Below, piece by piece: positions 59,462 to 64,000 of a stretch of 64,000 bases of DNA. The DNA is from JASLDZ01 sp964242625 (GTDB taxonomy: Bacteria > Pseudomonadota > Alphaproteobacteria > Caulobacterales > Caulobacteraceae), in the NCBI GenBank assembly GCA_964242625.1, contig CAXTAO010000001.1, positions 62,001-126,000 of the forward strand, given 5' to 3'. Every line of letters begins with the position of its first letter. Positions within the stretch are counted from its first letter, which is position 1. A model generated the notes under the pieces. It did not search any database. It had not been told where the DNA came from and worked only from the letters and a program-made list of their open reading frames with translations. The position numbers and the translations under genes were made by a program.

Positions 59462-61297
59462 ATGCGGGCGGGGTGGACGGCGGGCGCAGCGGCCTTGGCG
59501 GTCGTGATCTGTGCGGGGCTGGGAGCGCTGGCCTGGCGCGCCACCCACCCGCCGCACAACGTGGTCATCTTCGTCGCCGACGGCCTGCGCTACGGGGCGG
59601 TGAACCCGCAGGACGCGCCGGCCATGACCGCCGTGCGCCACGAAGGCGTCGACTTCGCCGACAGCCACGCGCTCTTCCCGACGCTGACCACGCCCAACGC
59701 CTCGGCCATCGCCATGGGCCACGGGCTGGGCGACACCGGCGATTTCGCCAACTCGGTCTACGTCGGCGACCCGCCGCTGCCCGCCGCCTTTTTGTCGCGC
59801 GTCCCCTTCCTGGAGGATGACCCGACGCTCGGCGACATGAACGCGCGGTACGGCGGGAACTACCTCGGCGAGACATCTCTGCTGGCCGCCGCCCGCGCGC
59901 GCGGATTTCAGACCGCCTCGGTCGGCAAGCTCGGCCCCGTCGCCATCCAGGACGTGACCGCCCGCGACGGCCACGCCTCGCTCGTGATCGACGACCTCAC
60001 CGGGCAGAAGGAGGGGCTGCCGCTCCCCGCCGACGTGGTGGACGCGATGCGGCGCGCGGGCCTACCCGTGGCCGCGCCCGACCGCGGACTGAACGCCTAC
60101 CCCGGCAACAGCACCTCCGCCGGCGTGCAGGTCGCCAACGTCGACCAGCAGGACTGGTTCGCGCGGGTGGCTGCCGATGTCGTCCTGCCGCGCTTCAAGG
60201 CCGCCAAGCGCCCGTTCGTCATGGTGTTCTGGTCGCGCGACCCGGACGGCACCCAGCACAACCAGGGCGACAGCCTCAACACGCTCAGCCCCGGGATCGA
60301 CGGGGCGACCACCCGGGCGGCGGTGCGCAACGCCGACGGCGACCTCGCCCGCTTGCGCGCGGCGCTGAAGCGGCTGGGGCTCGACCGCACCACCGACATC
60401 GTGGTCACCGCCGACCACGGCTTCTCCACCGCCTCCAAGGAAAGCCGCACGAGCCCGTCGGCGCGGGCGCGCTATCCCGACGTGCCGCCCGGCTTCCTGC
60501 CGCCGGGCTTCCTCGCGCTCGACCTCGGCCGCGCGCTGGGCCTGCCGGTGTGGGAACCGAACGGGCTCGACATCGCCGTGCTGGGCCATCCCGCCCACGC
60601 CAGCGCCGTCTTGGGCCGCGACCCGCAGCGGCCCGACATCGCCATCGGGGCCAACGGCGGCTCCGACCAGATCTGGCTGCTGACGCCCGCCGGTCGCGCC
60701 ATGGCCGGCCGCATCGCCGACGCGCTCTCGCGCCAGGACTACACGGGCGGCCTGTTCTCGGCCGACCGGCTGGGCGCGATCCCGGGCGCCCTGCCGTTCA
60801 GCGCGATCGGGCTCACGGGATCGGCGCGCACCCCCGCGCCCGACCTGATCGTGAGCTTCCGCTCCTACGCGCTCGGTTGCGCTTCGCCCGAGCTCTGCGG
60901 GGTGGACGTGGCCGACACCGACCTCCAGCAGGGGCAGGGCATCCACGGCGGCTTCGGCCGGGCGGACACGCGCAACATGATGGCCGCGGTCGGACCGGAC
61001 TTCGGGCGCGGAGTCGTCGATCGCGCCCCGGCCGGCAACATCGACTGGGCGCCGACGCTGGCGCGGCTCCTGCACCTCGACCTCGGCGGCCCCGGCGCGC
61101 TGAAGGGTCGCGTGCTGACGGAGGCGCTGCGCGGCGCCGCGTCCGCTCCCCGCCCTACTCGCCGGCGCCTGCGCTCGGCGCCCGCGGCCAACGGCTTCAC
61201 CACCCTCCTCGACGTGGAGTCGCTCGCGGGCGCGCACGACTACCCGACCGTGGGTGGCGCGGTCGGGCGCACGCTCGGGCTCGCGCCCGCCGCCTGA
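59462..61297 (+). CDS. Secreted alkaline-phosphatase-superfamily phosphodiesterase (NPP-like)
   Basis: A 611-aa exported protein: N-terminal anchor/signal ('TAGAAALAVVICAGLGALA'), first metal Asp D40 in 'VIFVADGLRY', nucleophile T76 in 'FPTLTTPNA', then 'DPDGTQHNQGD', 'VVTADHGFST' and 'GIHGGFG' for the remaining ligands. Cleaves phosphomono- or diesters in the periplasm. Immediately upstream of a TBDT, so it may process what the receptor imports or what is too large to import (inference). Confidence 0.88.
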   Translation: MRAGWTAGAAALAVVICAGLGALAWRATHPPHNVVIFVADGLRYGAVNPQDAPAMTAVRHEGVDFADSHALFPTLTTPNASAIAMGHGLGDTGDFANSVYVGDPPLPAAFLSRVPFLEDDPTLGDMNARYGGNYLGETSLLAAARARGFQTASVGKLGPVAIQDVTARDGHASLVIDDLTGQKEGLPLPADVVDAMRRAGLPVAAPDRGLNAYPGNSTSAGVQVANVDQQDWFARVAADVVLPRFKAAKRPFVMVFWSRDPDGTQHNQGDSLNTLSPGIDGATTRAAVRNADGDLARLRAALKRLGLDRTTDIVVTADHGFSTASKESRTSPSARARYPDVPPGFLPPGFLALDLGRALGLPVWEPNGLDIAVLGHPAHASAVLGRDPQRPDIAIGANGGSDQIWLLTPAGRAMAGRIADALSRQDYTGGLFSADRLGAIPGALPFSAIGLTGSARTPAPDLIVSFRSYALGCASPELCGVDVADTDLQQGQGIHGGFGRADTRNMMAAVGPDFGRGVVDRAPAGNIDWAPTLARLLHLDLGGPGALKGRVLTEALRGAASAPRPTRRRLRSAPAANGFTTLLDVESLAGAHDYPTVGGAVGRTLGLAPAA

Positions 61298-61357
61298 GCG
61301 CGCGTCGCGTCGCACGCCCGTCACGTCGGCGACATCTGCGCGTAGTCGTTCCGCAGC

Positions 61358-61382
61358 TTGGCCGTCATCAAGCGAGGCTAAG
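61358..61382 (+). promoter_or_regulatory. Candidate Caulobacter-type promoter for the second TBDT
   Basis: TTGGCC (61358-61363), 13 bases, GCTAAG (61377-61382); same spacing and -10 as the dxs candidate. Lies 47 bp before the TBDT ATG. Confidence 0.45.
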
Positions 61383-61428
61383 CGGCGGCCGGAGACGAGA
61401 CGCAGCATGCGCCGTCGCGGGGACCGCC

Positions 61429-63921
61429 ATGACCGCCACCCTCCGTCAGCGCCGGGCGCCGACGCTGTTCGCCGCCGCCTCAGTCCTCGCGCTGGCGAGC
61501 GCCGCCCGCGCGGAGACCGCGCCCGTGCCGACCGCCCCCGCCCCCACTCCCTCCGACGCCGGCCAGCCCGACGCGGCCGTCGCCGCCCAGGCCGACGCCG
61601 AGCGCGGCCAGGTGGTCGTCACCGCCACGCGCGCGACGCGCTCGGCGGTCGCGCTGCCCGCGCCGGAGATCCAGAAGATCCTGCCGGGGGTGAGCCCGCT
61701 CAAGGCGATCCAGAGCCTGCCCGGGGTGCTGTACGAGACCGCCGACCCGTGGGGGAACAACGAGCAGAACGAGAGCCTGTTCGTGCACGGCTTCTCGACC
61801 CAGCAGTTGGGCTTCACCATGGACGGCGTGCCGCTGGGCGACCAGCAGTACGGCAACTACAACGGCCTTTCGCCCTCGCGCGCGGTGACCAGCGAGAACG
61901 TGTCGAGCGTGGTCTTGTCCTCCGGCGCGGGCTCGCTCGGCGTGGCGTCGACCTCCAACCTCGGCGGCGCGATCGAGACCTTCTCGCGCGACCCGGCCAA
62001 GGCGTTCGGCGTCGACATTCGCCAGACCTTCGGCAGCTACGACGCCTTCCGCACCTTCGCCTCGGTCGACACGGGCGTGTTCGGCGACGGGAACTCCGCC
62101 TACCTCTCCTATCTGCGGCAGGACCAGCGCGCCTGGGACTTCGACGGCAACCAGCACGGCGACCAGGTCAACGCCAAGTTCGTGCACGAGGGCGAGCACG
62201 GGAAGCTGACGCTCTTCGCCGACTGGTCGTCCAAGGTCGAGCCCAACGAGGACGCGACGGGCTACGGCAACCAGCAGACCGCGGCCGCCAAGAGCTTCAC
62301 GCCCTACACCCGCCCTTTCATCTATCCCGAATACCAGGCCGGGCTCGACTATCTCAAGGGCGGCCTGCCCGGTTCGCCGCCCGTCGCGGCCGGCAACAAC
62401 TTCCGCAACTATTTCAGCGCCGCCCAGCGCGACGACCTCCTGGGCTACGCCAAGTACGACTGGAAGATCAGCCCCGACATCACCTGGTCGAACCAGGTCT
62501 ACTACCACAACAATTTCGGGCGCGGGATCGTGGCCGGTCCCGTGAACCAGGCGGGCCTGCCGGGCCTGTTCGCCGCCTATTTCCCCAACCTCGTCGTCGG
62601 CGGCACGGGCAGCGCGACCACGCTGCAGAACCTCGTCAACGTGTTCGGCGGCACGGGCTATGAGGTGCGCACCACCGAGTACGGCATCAACCGCGGCGGC
62701 GTGATCTCGACCTTCGACTGGCGCATCGGCGCGCACGAGATCGAGGCGGGGCTCTGGTACGAGCACGACCGCGACACCCAGCACCGCGCCTGGTACCCCT
62801 TCGCCGACGCCAACAACGACCTGACGCCCTACGAAACGCCGCACGGGCCGGCGGTGTTCGAGCAGTACGTCTTCCGCTTCAACGTCGACGACCTGCAGGC
62901 GCACCTGCAGGACCAGTGGCGCATCCTGCCCAACCTCCTCTTGCAGGCCGGCTTCAAGGCCAGCCTGCAGACGGCGACGGGCACGGTCTTGGTGCAGCAG
63001 AAGAACCTGCCGACCGCCAATCCGCCGACGCTCTACCCGTCAGGCACCATCGTCTCCAACGACGGCTTCCTGCCGCAGTTCGGCGCGGTGTGGGACGTGA
63101 CGACCCACGAGCAGGTGTTCGCCAACATCCAGAAGAACCTGCGCCAGTTCATCCCCTACGGGGCCGGCTCGAACTTCTACGGGTCGTCGCCGTGGAGCCT
63201 GGGCAGCCAGGCCGCCTTCAACCTGTTCAAGCAGAACGTGGAGCCCGAGCATTCCTGGACCTACGAGGCGGGAGTCCGCTCGCACCGGCAGCTCGATCTC
63301 GGCCCGCTGACCTCGATAGATGGGCAGGCGAGCTACTACCACGTCGACTTCTCGAACCGGCTGTTCAACATCGCCGCCTACAACTTCATCAACCCGGGCG
63401 CCTCCATCCTCGTCAACGTCGGCGGGGTGACGACCGACGGCGCCGACCTGGCGGCGACCCTGCACTTCGGCCCGCACTTCAGCTTCTACGACGCGGTCTC
63501 CTACAATCAGTCCAAGTACGACCAGGACTACAGCACCGCGGTGGGCGGGGTGGCTACGCCCGTGCCCATCGCCGGCAAGCACGTGCCGCTCGAGCCCGAC
63601 TGGCTGAACAAGACCATCCTCTCCACGAGCTTCGGCCCGTTCGAGGCGCAGCTCTCGGCCGACTACGTGGGCGAGCGCTATGTCACCTACCTCAACGATC
63701 TCTTCGTCAAGAGCACCTTCCAGCTGGGGCTCGAGGCCAGCTACAGCTTGCCCGCGCCGCCCGTGCCCTACGTCAAGGCGGCTCGGATCAGCCTCAACGT
63801 CATCAACCTGAACAACGACCGCGGCGTCTCCACCGCGGTGGTGACGGGCGCGTCGGGTGGCTACCAGGCCTTCCCGCTGACGCCGCGCGAGGCGTTCGTG
63901 ACGCTGCAGGCCAAGTTCTGA
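61429..63921 (+). CDS. TonB-dependent receptor
   Basis: An 830-aa outer-membrane receptor. Signal peptide 'FAAASVLALASAARA', Pro/Ala linker, TonB-box-like 'QVVVTATR', plug ('KAIQSLPGVLYETADPWGNN', 'VHGFSTQQLGFTMDGVPLGDQQYGNYNG', 'SSGAGSLGVASTSNLGGAIE') and a barrel ending in 'FVTLQAKF'. ATG 61429 begins the signal; the long frame upstream overlaps the phosphodiesterase in another phase and is a shadow. Neighbours suggest a phosphorylated or phosphate-ester ligand (inference). Shares one base with the next start (TGATG). Confidence 0.94.
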   Translation: MTATLRQRRAPTLFAAASVLALASAARAETAPVPTAPAPTPSDAGQPDAAVAAQADAERGQVVVTATRATRSAVALPAPEIQKILPGVSPLKAIQSLPGVLYETADPWGNNEQNESLFVHGFSTQQLGFTMDGVPLGDQQYGNYNGLSPSRAVTSENVSSVVLSSGAGSLGVASTSNLGGAIETFSRDPAKAFGVDIRQTFGSYDAFRTFASVDTGVFGDGNSAYLSYLRQDQRAWDFDGNQHGDQVNAKFVHEGEHGKLTLFADWSSKVEPNEDATGYGNQQTAAAKSFTPYTRPFIYPEYQAGLDYLKGGLPGSPPVAAGNNFRNYFSAAQRDDLLGYAKYDWKISPDITWSNQVYYHNNFGRGIVAGPVNQAGLPGLFAAYFPNLVVGGTGSATTLQNLVNVFGGTGYEVRTTEYGINRGGVISTFDWRIGAHEIEAGLWYEHDRDTQHRAWYPFADANNDLTPYETPHGPAVFEQYVFRFNVDDLQAHLQDQWRILPNLLLQAGFKASLQTATGTVLVQQKNLPTANPPTLYPSGTIVSNDGFLPQFGAVWDVTTHEQVFANIQKNLRQFIPYGAGSNFYGSSPWSLGSQAAFNLFKQNVEPEHSWTYEAGVRSHRQLDLGPLTSIDGQASYYHVDFSNRLFNIAAYNFINPGASILVNVGGVTTDGADLAATLHFGPHFSFYDAVSYNQSKYDQDYSTAVGGVATPVPIAGKHVPLEPDWLNKTILSTSFGPFEAQLSADYVGERYVTYLNDLFVKSTFQLGLEASYSLPAPPVPYVKAARISLNVINLNNDRGVSTAVVTGASGGYQAFPLTPREAFVTLQAKF

Positions 63922-64000
63922 TGCGCCCAATCACACGGCGGGCGGCGTTGGCGGCCGGGGCTGCGGTGGCGACCACCGCGAGGGCGCAGGCTCCTCGCAA
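63921..64000 (+). CDS. Tat-exported protein, N-terminus only (cut by window edge)
   Basis: ATG 63921 overlaps the TBDT stop (TGATG). The 26 visible residues form a twin-arginine signal ('TRRAALAAGAAVATTARAQ'). It is probably co-transcribed with the receptor and acts in the periplasm; identity lies outside the window. Confidence 0.75.
   Translation, partial: MRPITRRAALAAGAAVATTARAQAPR

Noticed and set aside
60550..61428. Upstream extension of the second TBDT frame
   Set aside because: Overlaps the phosphodiesterase out of frame; the signal peptide begins at ATG 61429.

Overview
The window is GC-rich, almost fully coding DNA with many ATGA, GTGA and TGATG start/stop overlaps. Gene content points to an alphaproteobacterium, most likely Caulobacterales (Caulobacter/Phenylobacterium-like). 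Evidence: two TonB-dependent receptors (TBDT), one in the TBDT-SapC-cupin-halogenase cassette typical of Caulobacter and Xanthomonas; the cobA-DUF2849-cysI-DUF934-cysH sulfite-reduction operon; petABC; a non-catalytic-looking dihydroorotase next to pyrB; and several candidate promoters of the Caulobacter TTGACG-N13-GCTAAG type. Species assignment is inference.

Layout. 0-3.5 kb: a partial AsmA/YdbH-like gene, then dgoK-dgoA (2-keto-3-deoxy-6-phosphogalactonate branch) and a ferredoxin-reductase-type flavoprotein. 3.5-10.5 kb: a large TBDT behind two tandem palindromes, followed by SapC, a JmjC/cupin protein and a flavin-dependent halogenase-like protein. 10.5-13 kb: a CPA2 antiporter and a class A beta-lactamase lipoprotein. 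13-17.2 kb: a two-domain KaiC-like ATPase, an overlapping hybrid histidine kinase, tRNA-Lys(CTT) and an Hpt protein. 17.2-23.3 kb: a LysR regulator divergent from the siroheme/sulfite reductase/APS reductase operon, with fpr. 23.3-27.3 kb: a flavin monooxygenase, S1/P1 nuclease, Nudix hydrolase and a WecG/TagA glycosyltransferase. 27.4-31.2 kb (minus): ruvX, a ParE-type toxin-antitoxin pair, a CoxE-like VWA protein and a cytochrome c-sugar dehydrogenase fusion, packed head to tail.

31.3-38.4 kb: gatC and gatA (with a carboxylesterase between them) and gatB, separated by about 2.2 kb of mostly non-coding accessory DNA. That stretch holds a roughly 394-bp imperfect inverted repeat with nested hairpins and an AT-richer membrane-protein gene that looks frameshifted. 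38.4-45.6 kb: hemF-trmL (minus), petABC, an alpha/beta hydrolase, mtnP-apt and a small membrane protein. 45.6-50.3 kb: plsY-dprA and topA (minus), with a 63-aa ORF on the opposite strand. 50.4-56.5 kb: a DUF3140 protein, an esterase, dxs, xseB, a histidine phosphatase and an HDAC-family deacetylase. 56.5-59.4 kb: GNAT-pyrB-pyrC-like operon. 59.4-64 kb: a secreted phosphodiesterase/phosphatase, a second TBDT and the start of a Tat-exported protein.

The strongest candidates for something undescribed are the structured inverted-repeat element with its orphan membrane gene between gatA and gatB, the SapC/halogenase cassette under palindromic control, and the KaiC-kinase-Hpt signalling module.
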